39,571 nucleotides of DNA from JBAWWY01 sp037144355 (GTDB lineage Bacteria; Bacillota; Clostridia; Peptostreptococcales; Anaerovoracaceae): contig JBAWWY010000011.1 of assembly GCA_037144355.1 (NCBI GenBank), forward strand, positions 1 to 39,571, given 5' to 3'. Positions within the stretch are counted from its first letter, which is position 1. Every line of letters starts with the position of its first letter. Both the position numbers and the translations under genes were made by a program. The notes beneath the pieces are model-generated. The model saw nothing but the letters and a program-made list of their open reading frames with translations. It made no database searches and was not told where the DNA came from. Of this stretch, positions 1-8,362 are shown one piece after another.

Positions 1-2
1 AC

Positions 3-2630
3 ATAAAAGGCGACAATAATAATCTATACAGACCAACTGCATCACTATCAAGAGCGGAAGCGGCAACTATTCTTACAAGATTGGTTGAGGGAGAAAATAT
101 AGTCACTGCAGATACTAATGTTTCCTCTTCCACAACATTGTCAAACAAGATATATGTTAACGACCTAACAATAAATAAGGCACTTGCAAGCAATGACTTG
201 AATATAGACAGTTGTCTTATTCTTGGAACCCTTTATGTCGAGGGAGGAGGACAGAATACTGTTACATTGACTGATACATTGGCAAGAAATATGATTGTTG
301 CCAAGACAACAGGAGATGTAAGAGTGTTACTTACAGGATACTCAACAGTAGAAAAAGCAAGCTTAACATATGGAGCAATACTTGAACAAAAAAGCCTTCA
401 AGGAGATGGCTATAAAGTAGTCAATTTAGACGGAAGCTCCTTAAGTACTCAGGAAGTGGGACTAGTAGGTAGTTTCGATCAGGTAAATGTCAATACTGGT
501 TCTATAATCAAATCAACAAGCGGAACCATATCCAACTTGGATATTACCAGAAGTTCATCAGGCGACACAGTACAACTTAGTGGTACTTATACCACTGTCA
601 ATGTAGCTCCAAAAATAAACTTGGATCTTCTTTCAGGTAAAATATCCACTCTTAATATGGGGACATCATCTGACAATTCCACTGTCAAAATGAGTAGTGG
701 GACAACAATAACAACTGCAATTGTTGACGGATCAACTGCATTTACAGGGACTGGTAAAATCTCCACAATGAAGGCAAATGTGAACGATATAACCTATGAA
801 ACTAAACCAACAACTATAACAAAAGGGTCTGGAGTAACAAGACCTCCAGTACTATCTGCAGATGTAACTGCTCCACAACCTACTTTCACTCCAGCTGATG
901 GAGCAACAAACATTATTCCAAATACGACGATAAAAATTGTTTTTGATGAAGCAATCTATAAGAGCAATGGAAATGCAGTTGCAACAGCTGATATCCAAAA
1001 TATTGTTCAAATTAGGGAAAATACTTCAACTGGAACAGAAAGAGCTTACACAGCAATAATAAGTTCAGATAAAAAGACAATAACGATTACTCCAACTGAT
1101 GTATTGCTCAATAGTAAAGATTATTACATAATAATTTTGTCGGGGACAATTGAAGATTCATTGGGAAACACAAACAGTAAAATTACTTCCCAGTTCAAAA
1201 CAGGGACGCAGGATGTTGCTGCACCGACAGTAACATTCAGCCCAGTCAGTGGAGCTAGCAACGTTAGTATAAATAGTACAATAGTATTAACTTTTAACGA
1301 GTCAGTTTACAAATATAACGGTGGAGCCGCATTAGCTTCCAGCGATTTTGACCTTTCCGATACTAAGGATATAATATTATTGAGGACAACCAACTCAAGT
1401 GGAGCGGATGTATCATATTCTGCTTCTGTCACCAGCTCGTCGAAAGTAATCACAATTACTCCACATAGCTCACTTGCAAGCAATGCAACATACTATTTGG
1501 CAGTAAATACAAACAAACTGAAGGATAGTACTGGGAATGTTGTTCCGTTAACCAACTCGAATTTTTCAACGGTGGCAATTAATTCCAATAAAACAATTTC
1601 TTCATTCTCATTTGTGTCTCCATCAGTTGCGGGTGTAGTAAATGAAACCACCCATACGATAGCGATTACAGTTCCTTTTGGGACCTCACTTTCATCACTC
1701 ACACCAACGATAGCACATAATGGAGGAAGTATTTCTCCAAGTAGCGGGGTGGCTCAAAACTTTACAAGCCCAGTAACTTATATAGTTACAGCTACAGACG
1801 CAACTACACAGGCATATGTTATTACTGTTACAGTTACTCCAATCAGTAGTGCGAAAGCAATAACGTCTTTTGGATTTAATTCTCCATCAGTCGCCGCCGT
1901 AGTAAATGAAAGTGCTCACTCTATTGCGGTGACAGTCCCATATGGAACTAATATTACTGCTTTAGTAGCGAATTTTGCAAATTCTCCTTTATCAAATGTC
2001 AAAGTTGGTGCCGTGACTCAAACAAGTGGAGTTACAGCAAATGACTTTACGTCTTCGGTGAGCTATTTGGTAACAGCTCAAGATGCTACTACTGCAACTT
2101 ATGTGGTCACAGTAACAATAGCGGCCGCGCCAAAAGCAATAACATCATTTAGTTTTGCTACACCATATTCAATTGGTTCAATTAACGAAAGTGCAGGCAC
2201 GATAGCGCTAATGGTACCTTATGGAACTGACATCACAAATCTTACGCCTACTATTGTACAAACGGGTACCACCATATCACCATTGACAGGTGCTTCAAAT
2301 AATTTCACATCGCCTGTTACATACACTGTAACCGCATTAGATAGTAGTACGAAAGCTTACATTGTAACTGTATCTGTAATTCCAGCCAGCACCGATTCAA
2401 CTGTAACTTCAAGTGTTTATACGGTTACTAATTCAGATCCGTTAGCAGGAACGATAACAAATGTTCCAGCAAACACAAATAGCGCGGATTTTATCAGTAA
2501 TTTGCACAAAGGACAAAGTAACCAGAGTTGGGTTGTTTCAGGGAACCCCGCTTCGGTAATGACAGGTGATACACTTCAAGTTACTGCACAGGATGGAAGT
2601 GTCAGGACATATACAATTACTGTAAATTAA
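3..2630 (+). CDS. SLH-anchored surface protein with Ig-like and cadherin-like repeats (5' end outside window)
   Basis: The reading frame is open from the left edge, so the true start lies upstream; the TTG at 81 is internal. The first ~28 residues (3-89) read as the end of an S-layer homology domain, with the typical YRPTASLSRAEAATILTRL pattern, which binds secondary cell wall polymer in Gram-positive surface proteins. Next comes a Ser/Thr/Asn-rich, beta-rich region (about 90-860) with short recurring strands such as GKISTLNM. Two Big_5-like Ig domains follow (861-1209 and 1212-1575), both opening with D-V-x-A-P and containing a conserved F-(D/N)-E. Then three homologous ~85-residue repeats begin at 1590, 1854 and 2133 (KTISSFSF, KAITSFGF, KAITSFSF), resembling DUF5018/cadherin-like modules, and a divergent fourth unit closes the protein (2391-2627). 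It ends in tandem TAA stops. Likely exported and wall-bound, acting as an adhesin or S-layer-associated protein; the ligand is unknown. The domain reading is confident, the function is not. Confidence 0.85.
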   Translation: MKGDNNNLYRPTASLSRAEAATILTRLVEGENIVTADTNVSSSTTLSNKIYVNDLTINKALASNDLNIDSCLILGTLYVEGGGQNTVTLTDTLARNMIVAKTTGDVRVLLTGYSTVEKASLTYGAILEQKSLQGDGYKVVNLDGSSLSTQEVGLVGSFDQVNVNTGSIIKSTSGTISNLDITRSSSGDTVQLSGTYTTVNVAPKINLDLLSGKISTLNMGTSSDNSTVKMSSGTTITTAIVDGSTAFTGTGKISTMKANVNDITYETKPTTITKGSGVTRPPVLSADVTAPQPTFTPADGATNIIPNTTIKIVFDEAIYKSNGNAVATADIQNIVQIRENTSTGTERAYTAIISSDKKTITITPTDVLLNSKDYYIIILSGTIEDSLGNTNSKITSQFKTGTQDVAAPTVTFSPVSGASNVSINSTIVLTFNESVYKYNGGAALASSDFDLSDTKDIILLRTTNSSGADVSYSASVTSSSKVITITPHSSLASNATYYLAVNTNKLKDSTGNVVPLTNSNFSTVAINSNKTISSFSFVSPSVAGVVNETTHTIAITVPFGTSLSSLTPTIAHNGGSISPSSGVAQNFTSPVTYIVTATDATTQAYVITVTVTPISSAKAITSFGFNSPSVAAVVNESAHSIAVTVPYGTNITALVANFANSPLSNVKVGAVTQTSGVTANDFTSSVSYLVTAQDATTATYVVTVTIAAAPKAITSFSFATPYSIGSINESAGTIALMVPYGTDITNLTPTIVQTGTTISPLTGASNNFTSPVTYTVTALDSSTKAYIVTVSVIPASTDSTVTSSVYTVTNSDPLAGTITNVPANTNSADFISNLHKGQSNQSWVVSGNPASVMTGDTLQVTAQDGSVRTYTITVN

Positions 2631-2640
2631 TAACGAATAA

Positions 2641-2680
2641 ATATAAGGGGTAGGTTACTACCTCTTATATTAAAATAAAG
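2641..2680 (+). terminator. Hairpin after the surface-protein gene
   Basis: A 13-bp stem (2641-2653 with 2658-2670, one G-U pair) encloses a GTTA loop just after the tandem stops. The tail is A/T-rich without a clean T-run, so termination may be incomplete, but the position separates the surface protein from udk. Confidence 0.6.
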
Positions 2681-2701
2681 TAATAAAAGTAAACATTATA
2701 T

Positions 2702-2713
2702 TTGTTTAAACAA
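2702..2713. promoter_or_regulatory. Perfect 12-bp palindrome upstream of udk
   Basis: TTGTTTAAACAA is a perfect dyad 16 bases before the udk start codon. It lies directly after an AT-rich stretch with a possible -10 (TATATT at 2697-2702), so it could be an operator. No matching -35 is evident and no regulator can be assigned. Confidence 0.3.
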
Positions 2714-2729
2714 GGTTTGAGGTACGAAA

Positions 2730-3344
2730 ATGAACAATGGAATAATAATTGGAATAGCAGGGGGGACTGGCTCTGGGAAGACGACTTTAATCAGCCGGAT
2801 CCAAGATGAGTTCAAAGATCAAGTGACTATAATCAGTCATGATTTTTATTATAGGAAGAATACACATATGCCTTTTGAAGAAAGGGCGAAGCAGAATTAC
2901 GACCACCCTAATTCATTCGAAACAGATTTGATGATCTCACATATTGAAAAACTTAGAAATGGAGAGGCAATATATAGGCCGGTTTATGATTTTGTAATAC
3001 ATGATCGAACCGATGAAACTGTATTGGTCAAGCCATCAAAAGTAATTATTGTGGAAGGGATTCTAATATTTGAAAACAGGCAGCTTCTTGATCTGTTTGA
3101 TATAAAAGTTTTTGTTGATACAGATGCCGATGTTAGAATTATCAGAAGAATTTTGAGAGACGTGAAAGAAAGAGGCAGAAGCTTGGAATCAGTTATAAGC
3201 CAATATCTTACAACTGTAAAACTCATGCATGAGCAATTCGTGGAACCAAGCAAAAAATATGCGGATATTATCATACCTGAAGGCGGCTATAACAATGTTG
3301 CCATCCAAATGTTGAACGAGAGAATAAAAGCGTTGTTATTGTAG
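2730..3344 (+). CDS. udk: Uridine kinase
   Basis: Phosphorylates uridine and cytidine to UMP and CMP with ATP or GTP in the pyrimidine salvage pathway (cytosol). At 204 residues it has the normal family length. The P-loop GGTGSGKT is at residues 11-18, followed by SHDFYYR and the YDHPNSFETDLM segment characteristic of the uridine kinase/phosphoribulokinase fold, and the C-terminal EPSKKYADIIIPEGGYN motif seen in Udk. The ATG is preceded by a GAGGT ribosome-binding site. The symporter gene begins 17 bases after the stop, so the two are probably co-transcribed. A second nucleoside-salvage group (HPRT-like, DeoC) lies at 18.4-20.3 kb. Confidence 0.93.
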   Translation: MNNGIIIGIAGGTGSGKTTLISRIQDEFKDQVTIISHDFYYRKNTHMPFEERAKQNYDHPNSFETDLMISHIEKLRNGEAIYRPVYDFVIHDRTDETVLVKPSKVIIVEGILIFENRQLLDLFDIKVFVDTDADVRIIRRILRDVKERGRSLESVISQYLTTVKLMHEQFVEPSKKYADIIIPEGGYNNVAIQMLNERIKALLL

Positions 3345-3361
3345 TTGTTAGGAGGACTAAA

Positions 3362-4729
3362 TTGGAAAAGCATAAACCTGTAAGAGAAGGCTTCTCATCG
3401 GGGTTCGCAGTATTTTTTGCGACCTTGGGATCAGCGGTAGGATTGGGGAATATATGGAAGTTCCCATATCTTACTGGAGAAAACGGTGGGGCGGCCTTTT
3501 TAATTATTTATCTTCTTTGTGTAGCTTTTGTTGGAATTCCACTAATGATAAGTGAATTCTACATAGGCAGAAAAACCAGATTGAATGCAGTTGGATCTTT
3601 TGAAAAACTGGCACCGGGCAAACCATGGAAATTTATTGGTTATATGGGAGTTTTGGCGGCATACTTAATAATGTTCTTTTATAGCTCGGTGGCAGGCTGG
3701 GTATATTCATATATATTCAAAGCCATTCGAGGAGACTTCATAGGCATAACTCCAGATATGGCTGAGGCTAAGTTTACGGAAACTCTTGCTTCACCTTTTG
3801 CTCCTATTTTATGGCAGATTCTATTCCTTGGAATTGTAGGAATTGTAATTTTACTTGGAGTCCGAAAAGGTATTGAAAGAGTTACAAAAACATTGATGCC
3901 ACTATTGTTTATCTTAATAATTATTTGTGATATAAGGGCATTGACATTGCCAGGGGCAAAAGAAGGATTGACATTCTTGTTTGCGCCTGACTTTTCAGTA
4001 ATTGGACCTATTACCATACTGACCGCATTAGGTTTGGCATTTTTCAAACTTTCTATTGGGATGGGAACCATGATCACATATTCCAGTTATTTTACACAGA
4101 ACAACAATATGATAAATACTGCGGCCAGAGTAGCCGTATCGGATATTATAGTTTCTATTCTGGCAGGTGTTGCAATATTCCCAGCTTTATTCAGTTTCGG
4201 AATGCAGCCAACGGCGGGACCTGGATTGTTATTCATGGCAATACCTCTTGTTTTTTCTCAGATGCCATTTGGGAATCTGCTATTAATTGCATTTTTCACT
4301 CTTACTGCAATTGCAGCGACAACCGCTAGTATTTCAATAATAGAAACCACGGTTTTGTTCTTTTCTGAACAAATGCATGTACCGAGGAAAATCGCCGTGG
4401 CAATCAATGTTTCAGCCATGGCATTGATTGGAACACTTGCAAGTCTCTCTGCATCCAGTTCCGGATTGCTTGGAAACTTCAAATTGTTTGGAAAAACATT
4501 TTTCGACTTATTCGATTTTGCTTCATCCAATATTCTTTTACCGCTCGGAGGCTTGTTTATAGCCATATTTATTGGATATGTGGTAAAAAAGGAAGATTTC
4601 ATCAAAGAACTTTCCAACGATGGAGCTATCAAAAATGCTGGTTTGATTCGCGCTTTATTTTTCTTATTGAGATATGTAACGCCACTGTTAGTTATATTGG
4701 TGTTCTTGAACTCATTAGGCATTCTCTAG
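3362..4729 (+). CDS. Sodium:neurotransmitter symporter family (NSS/SLC6, LeuT fold) transporter
   Basis: Integral membrane transporter of the LeuT-fold NSS family, expected to import an amino acid or related amine with a cation gradient. The TTG start is chosen because AGGAGG sits at 3350-3355 with ideal spacing. The protein has 455 residues and about 11 hydrophobic segments; many bacterial members have 11 rather than 12. The TM1 signature GLGNIWKFPY and the ENGG that follows are intact. In TM6 the usual FF-(T/S)-LS reads FFKLS, placing Lys229 where LeuT has Thr254, a side-chain ligand of the Na1 site. TM8 (AATTASIS) keeps most Na2 features. The next gene downstream is a sigma-54 activator beside an aminotransferase, which hints at uptake of the amino compound they catabolise; that link is inference. 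The substrate is unknown. Confidence 0.88.
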   Translation: MEKHKPVREGFSSGFAVFFATLGSAVGLGNIWKFPYLTGENGGAAFLIIYLLCVAFVGIPLMISEFYIGRKTRLNAVGSFEKLAPGKPWKFIGYMGVLAAYLIMFFYSSVAGWVYSYIFKAIRGDFIGITPDMAEAKFTETLASPFAPILWQILFLGIVGIVILLGVRKGIERVTKTLMPLLFILIIICDIRALTLPGAKEGLTFLFAPDFSVIGPITILTALGLAFFKLSIGMGTMITYSSYFTQNNNMINTAARVAVSDIIVSILAGVAIFPALFSFGMQPTAGPGLLFMAIPLVFSQMPFGNLLLIAFFTLTAIAATTASISIIETTVLFFSEQMHVPRKIAVAINVSAMALIGTLASLSASSSGLLGNFKLFGKTFFDLFDFASSNILLPLGGLFIAIFIGYVVKKEDFIKELSNDGAIKNAGLIRALFFLLRYVTPLLVILVFLNSLGIL

Positions 4730-4794
4730 ATAATTGGTAAAAGTACATTAATTAATACAATGAAAATGAATAACAAGTTGATAAATCAATAATT

Positions 4795-4828
4795 GCGAGG
4801 GCAAATTTGTTCTCGCCATTATTTTTCA
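4795..4828 (+). terminator. Rho-independent-type terminator after the symporter gene
   Basis: GCGAGGG (4795-4801) pairs with TTCTCGC (4810-4816, two G-U pairs) around the loop CAAATTTG, followed by CATTATTTTTC. The stem is moderate. It isolates udk-symporter from the regulator gene. Confidence 0.6.
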
Positions 4829-4875
4829 CAAAAATGAGAATTTTTGTATCAAAACTGTATTTCTGCAAAATTATC

Positions 4876-4884
4876 TGTTATAAT
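4876..4884 (+). promoter_or_regulatory. Extended -10 promoter element for the sigma-54 activator gene
   Basis: TGTTATAAT carries the TGn extension plus a perfect TATAAT, 42 bases before the chosen start codon. The -35 (CTGTAT at 4855-4860) is poor, as is usual for extended -10 promoters. This implies housekeeping sigma-A expression of the regulator. An identical 9-mer precedes ftsZ at 39399. Confidence 0.65.
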
Positions 4885-4926
4885 ATCAGATGTCTGTGTG
4901 ATTAATTAGACAATATGGAGGAGAAA

Positions 4927-6723
4927 ATGACATTACTCAAGCAAATTGCGGAAAGCGTTCAACAAGTAGCCGAGGCTATCTCTCTTGCCGTTGGCGTAGA
5001 GGTTGAAATTGTCGACCACGAATTGACTATAATCGGGGGCACAGGCGCTTATTCAAATAAAATTGGCTCTTTAGAAGAGTCAGGGGAAATAAATGGCAAC
5101 TACCTATATGCAAGGGTTTTAAGAAGCGGCAATACAGAATTTGTTGAGGACGCCCCAAGCTACCAATTCTATGGGACATCGCAAAAGGATGATGGATCCA
5201 TGGAACTTGCAGAGGTATGCACACCAATCAAATATAATTCACAAATAATGGGAATAATTGGCCTAATTGCCATGAATGAAGAGCAAAAGGAAATTCTACT
5301 GAATAAAAAATCCAGCATGATTAGCTTTGTGGAAAAGATGGCAGATCTTCTATCCGCAAAAGCGATTCAGAAAGAAACAATAATCAATTTCGAACTCGGA
5401 ATGAGTGAGATGTCCACAATCCTTGAGACAACCCATGAAGCTATTTTTGCCATTGACAATAGGGGCTATATAAAGCATTGCAACATGGCGGCGGTATTTT
5501 TGCTCAAAACGACAAAAGATGACATTGTCAACAGCCACATCAGCAAATTCATGATGGGAACCCCGGCAATCGATGTGCTAAGAAGCGGAGTTGGATATAC
5601 TGAGAATGAAGAAGTCTACAACAATGATAGAGGTAATTTCCATTTCATAGTAACTGTAAAACCATTTTCTACCGATGAAAGGATTGCTGGAGCAGTAATT
5701 TCATTTAGAGATATTGAAGAAGCAAAGCGGCTTGTTTACAATATAAACAACAGAGCTTTAAAGTACACATTCGACGATATAATGGGTGAAAGCGAAGCAA
5801 TTAAGAAGGCTATGAACCATGCCTTGCTGACCTCAAGAGGCAACTCGACAGTTTTAATCACTGGAGAAAGTGGAACTGGCAAAGAGATGTTTGCGAAAGC
5901 AATACACTATGCGAGCTCACGTGCAAAGGGAATGTTTGTAACTGTGAACTGTGGAGCTATACCGGAAAACCTTTTAGAAAGCGAACTTTTTGGCTATGAA
6001 AAAGGAGCGTTTACAGGAGCAAGTGACAAGGGAAAGATAGGGAAATTTGAACTTGCAAACGGTGGAACCATATTTCTGGATGAAATCGGGGACATGCCAC
6101 TTCACTTGCAGGTTAAGATTCTTCATGTTGTCCAAAACATGAGATTTGAGAGAATCGGAGGCAACAAGACGATAATTGTAGATGTGAGGGTTATTGCGGC
6201 GACTAATAGAAATCTTGAAGAAATGATTAGGCAGGGAACATTTAGAGAAGACCTTTATTATAGATTAAGTGTAATCCCCCTCTCAATCCCGCCACTAAGG
6301 GAGAGAAGAGAGGATATTAAACAATTAATGCATTATTTCTTGAATAAGTACAACACTTTCATGAATAAGAAGATGGATGGGTTCACCGATGAAGCTCTGG
6401 ACATTTATCTGAACTATGATTGGCCTGGAAATGTTAGAGAACTGGAGAATGCCATTGAGTATGGAGTGAACATGGCCTATGGCAATAAAATAGGAGTTGA
6501 TGCAATACCGGCAAGACTTCTAAGAAAAGAACAATATGATGTTGAAATAAAGGATAGCAATTTACCTCTCGGAGATCAAATAAAAGTTTATGAAAGGGAA
6601 ATTGTTACGAGGATGCTTAAAAAGTATGGAAATACAAGCAATTCAAAGGAAATGGTAGCAAAAGAGCTTGGCTTAAGCAGGGCGACTTTATATAGAAAAC
6701 TTTCTGAGCTTGATTTAAATTAG
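4927..6723 (+). CDS. Sigma-54-dependent transcriptional activator (sensor domain, PAS, AAA+, Fis-type HTH)
   Basis: Bacterial enhancer-binding protein that opens sigma-54 promoters by ATP hydrolysis. The start is set at 4927 because GGAGGAG at 4917-4923 is the ribosome-binding site and overlaps the earlier in-frame ATG (4915). Of 598 residues, 1-130 form a GAF-like sensing region (not a receiver domain: no phospho-acceptor pattern), about 160-270 a PAS domain (TTHEAIFAIDNRGYIKHCN) and about 285-510 the AAA+ core. The core has Walker A GESGTGKE at 313-320, the sigma-54 contact loop GAFTGA at 360-365 and Walker B FLDE ending at 386. A Fis-type helix-turn-helix occupies about 572-596. All activation motifs are intact. 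The ligand is unknown, probably a small molecule linked to the downstream aminotransferase pathway. The gap after it holds inverted repeats and a -24/-12 promoter, so the aminotransferase gene is the obvious target. Confidence 0.93.
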   Translation: MTLLKQIAESVQQVAEAISLAVGVEVEIVDHELTIIGGTGAYSNKIGSLEESGEINGNYLYARVLRSGNTEFVEDAPSYQFYGTSQKDDGSMELAEVCTPIKYNSQIMGIIGLIAMNEEQKEILLNKKSSMISFVEKMADLLSAKAIQKETIINFELGMSEMSTILETTHEAIFAIDNRGYIKHCNMAAVFLLKTTKDDIVNSHISKFMMGTPAIDVLRSGVGYTENEEVYNNDRGNFHFIVTVKPFSTDERIAGAVISFRDIEEAKRLVYNINNRALKYTFDDIMGESEAIKKAMNHALLTSRGNSTVLITGESGTGKEMFAKAIHYASSRAKGMFVTVNCGAIPENLLESELFGYEKGAFTGASDKGKIGKFELANGGTIFLDEIGDMPLHLQVKILHVVQNMRFERIGGNKTIIVDVRVIAATNRNLEEMIRQGTFREDLYYRLSVIPLSIPPLRERREDIKQLMHYFLNKYNTFMNKKMDGFTDEALDIYLNYDWPGNVRELENAIEYGVNMAYGNKIGVDAIPARLLRKEQYDVEIKDSNLPLGDQIKVYEREIVTRMLKKYGNTSNSKEMVAKELGLSRATLYRKLSELDLN

Positions 6724-6741
6724 AAGCAAATCCATGAAATT

Positions 6742-6781
6742 CCAAGGGTGATATCTCAATTGTGAGAAGAAACCCTGTTGG
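6742..6781. promoter_or_regulatory. Nested inverted repeats, candidate upstream activator site
   Basis: An inner dyad TCTCA-attg-TGAGA (6754-6767) sits inside an outer one, CCAAGGGT (6742-6749) against ACCCtgTTGG (6772-6781). The centre is about 145 bases upstream of the -24 element, a usual distance for an enhancer-binding-protein site. It could equally be a weak terminator of the regulator gene, although no T-run follows. Confidence 0.45.
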
Positions 6782-6817
6782 ATAATACTAAAGCCTATTT
6801 GTCAAACAGATTTCGTT

Positions 6818-6844
6818 TTTGGGAAAATCTCGGGAATGCCCAAA
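6818..6844. repeat. Inverted repeat TTTGGG/CCCAAA in the regulator-aminotransferase gap
   Basis: TTTGGG (6818-6823) and CCCAAA (6839-6844) are perfect 6-bp arms 15 bases apart. A second pair, TGGATT (6849-6854) and AATCCA (6878-6883), follows. They may be further activator sites or simply mRNA structure; the evidence is only the symmetry. Confidence 0.3.
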
Positions 6845-6900
6845 GCAATGGATTTCAAAGAATGAATTTTTATTTTCAATCCATAAGGGATGAAGACAAT

Positions 6901-6917
6901 TTAGGCACGAATCTTGT
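6901..6917 (+). promoter_or_regulatory. Sigma-54 (-24/-12) promoter of the aminotransferase gene
   Basis: TTAGGCACGAATCTTGT matches the consensus TTGGCACG-N4-TTGC closely: GG at 6904-6905, the GCACG block, four bases, then TTG. The GG-to-GT distance is exactly the required ten bases. Departures are A for G in the first element and T for C in the final GC. Transcription would start near 6929, leaving a leader of about 45 bases before the aminotransferase ATG. The adjacent gene encodes a GAFTGA-containing activator, which strengthens the call. Confidence 0.72.
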
Positions 6918-6972
6918 ATATATTTTATATATAAATATATTATGTTTTATTTATTTTAGGAGGATATAAAAA

Positions 6973-8328
6973 ATGTTAAAAAACGCATTACCAAAAATCG
7001 TTACTGCACTTCCAGGACCAAAGTCAAAAGAAGTAATTGAGAGAAGAAAAAAAGCTATTCCAAACGGAGTAGGATGTTCCGCACCTTGTGTTATTTCAAG
7101 GGGTGAAGGCGCAATGTTTGAAGATCTTGATGGCAATATTTTCATGGATTGGGTTGGAGGAATTGGTGTACTTAATATTGGATATTCACAACCTGAAGTT
7201 GTTGAAGCTGTTAAAGCTCAGAGTGAAAGATATTTCCACACAAGCATCAATGTTGTGCATTATCCTGAATATATAACTCTTGCAGAAAAAATGAACAGCA
7301 TTGTTCCAGTAAAAGGCGAAGAAAAGAAAACTATATTTCTCAACAGTGGTGCTGAAGCTGTAGAAAATGCAGTCAAATTTGCTAGAAAATTCACAAAGAA
7401 GACCGATATAATTGTGTTTTCAGGAGCATTCCATGGTAGAACAAATTTGACAATGGCAATGACAGCTAAAATTAAACCATATAAGTTCGGTATGGGACCA
7501 TTTGCACCAGGAATCTACAGATGTGAATTCCCATATATGTATAGAAAACCAGAAGGAATTGCTGATGCCGATGCAGTTGCATATTACCTTGAAAAGCTTG
7601 AAATGATGTTTCAGGAAGCTACCCCAGCAGAAGAAGTTGCAGCTATAATCATTGAACCTGTACAAGGCGAAGGCGGATTTATAATTGCACCAATCGAATA
7701 TATCCAAGGCGTTAGAAAGATCTGTGACAAGTATGGCATCTTGCTTATTGCCGATGAAGTACAGTCAGGTTTCTGCAGAACTGGAAGAATGTTTGCATCA
7801 GAATATTGGGCTGAAGCTGGAGCTGCTCCAGATATCATGACAAGCGCAAAATCAATAGCTGGCGGTATTCCACTTAGCGCAGTAACTGCTAGAGCTGAAA
7901 TAATGGATTCTGCAAGTGTTGGTGAAGTAGGTGGAACATATGCAGGTAACCCTGTTGCATGTGCCGCAGCTTTAAAGGTTATTGAAATCATGGAAAGAGA
8001 CAATCTTGCTGGCAGATCAAGAGAAATCGGAGAAATCTGTGTTGCAAGATTCAACAAATGGCTTAAGAAGTTTGAAATGGTTGGAGACGTTAGAGCTCTA
8101 GGCGGAATGATGGCAATAGAATTCGTAAAAGACAAAGCATCAAAGGCTCCAGCTAAAGACGAACTTGCCGCAGTTGTAACAGAATGTGCTTCAAAAGGCT
8201 TAATCACCATGTCAACAGGCCTAAGAGGAAATAACTTACGTTTCTTAATGCCTCTTGTGACTACCAACGAACAGCTTGAAGCTGGATTGGACATTATCGA
8301 AGCAGCAATAACAAAATTAATGAAATAA
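6973..8328 (+). CDS. Class III PLP-dependent aminotransferase (4-aminobutyrate/omega-amino acid type)
   Basis: Transfers an amino group, most likely from an omega- or beta-amino acid such as 4-aminobutyrate, to 2-oxoglutarate or pyruvate using pyridoxal phosphate. It has 451 residues, the normal subgroup-II length. Visible landmarks are NSGAEAVENAVKFAR, GAFHGR (151-156), the cofactor aspartate in ADEVQSGF (Asp261), the Schiff-base lysine in TSAKSIAGG (Lys293), and GGTYAGNPVACAAA. The start is fixed by AGGAGGA at 6959-6965. It stands alone between a sigma-54 promoter and a strong terminator and is preceded by its likely activator. In amino-acid-fermenting Clostridia such enzymes begin degradation of 4-aminobutyrate or related compounds. 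The exact substrate cannot be read from the sequence; related class III enzymes act on ornithine, lysine or 2-aminoadipate. Confidence 0.9.
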   Translation: MLKNALPKIVTALPGPKSKEVIERRKKAIPNGVGCSAPCVISRGEGAMFEDLDGNIFMDWVGGIGVLNIGYSQPEVVEAVKAQSERYFHTSINVVHYPEYITLAEKMNSIVPVKGEEKKTIFLNSGAEAVENAVKFARKFTKKTDIIVFSGAFHGRTNLTMAMTAKIKPYKFGMGPFAPGIYRCEFPYMYRKPEGIADADAVAYYLEKLEMMFQEATPAEEVAAIIIEPVQGEGGFIIAPIEYIQGVRKICDKYGILLIADEVQSGFCRTGRMFASEYWAEAGAAPDIMTSAKSIAGGIPLSAVTARAEIMDSASVGEVGGTYAGNPVACAAALKVIEIMERDNLAGRSREIGEICVARFNKWLKKFEMVGDVRALGGMMAIEFVKDKASKAPAKDELAAVVTECASKGLITMSTGLRGNNLRFLMPLVTTNEQLEAGLDIIEAAITKLMK

Positions 8329-8362
8329 ATGAAAATAATTTTCCGTTAATTTATTAAAGCCC

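Noticed and set aside
6778..6969. 63-codon open frame in the regulator-aminotransferase gap
   Set aside because: It starts with TTG inside a dyad, lacks a ribosome-binding site, encodes an unusual composition and runs through the sigma-54 promoter. Treated as non-coding.
7611..8294. 227-codon minus-strand frame opposite the aminotransferase
   Set aside because: A shadow of the coding strand: no ribosome-binding site, low-complexity Ser/Ala-rich translation, and complete overlap with a well-supported gene.
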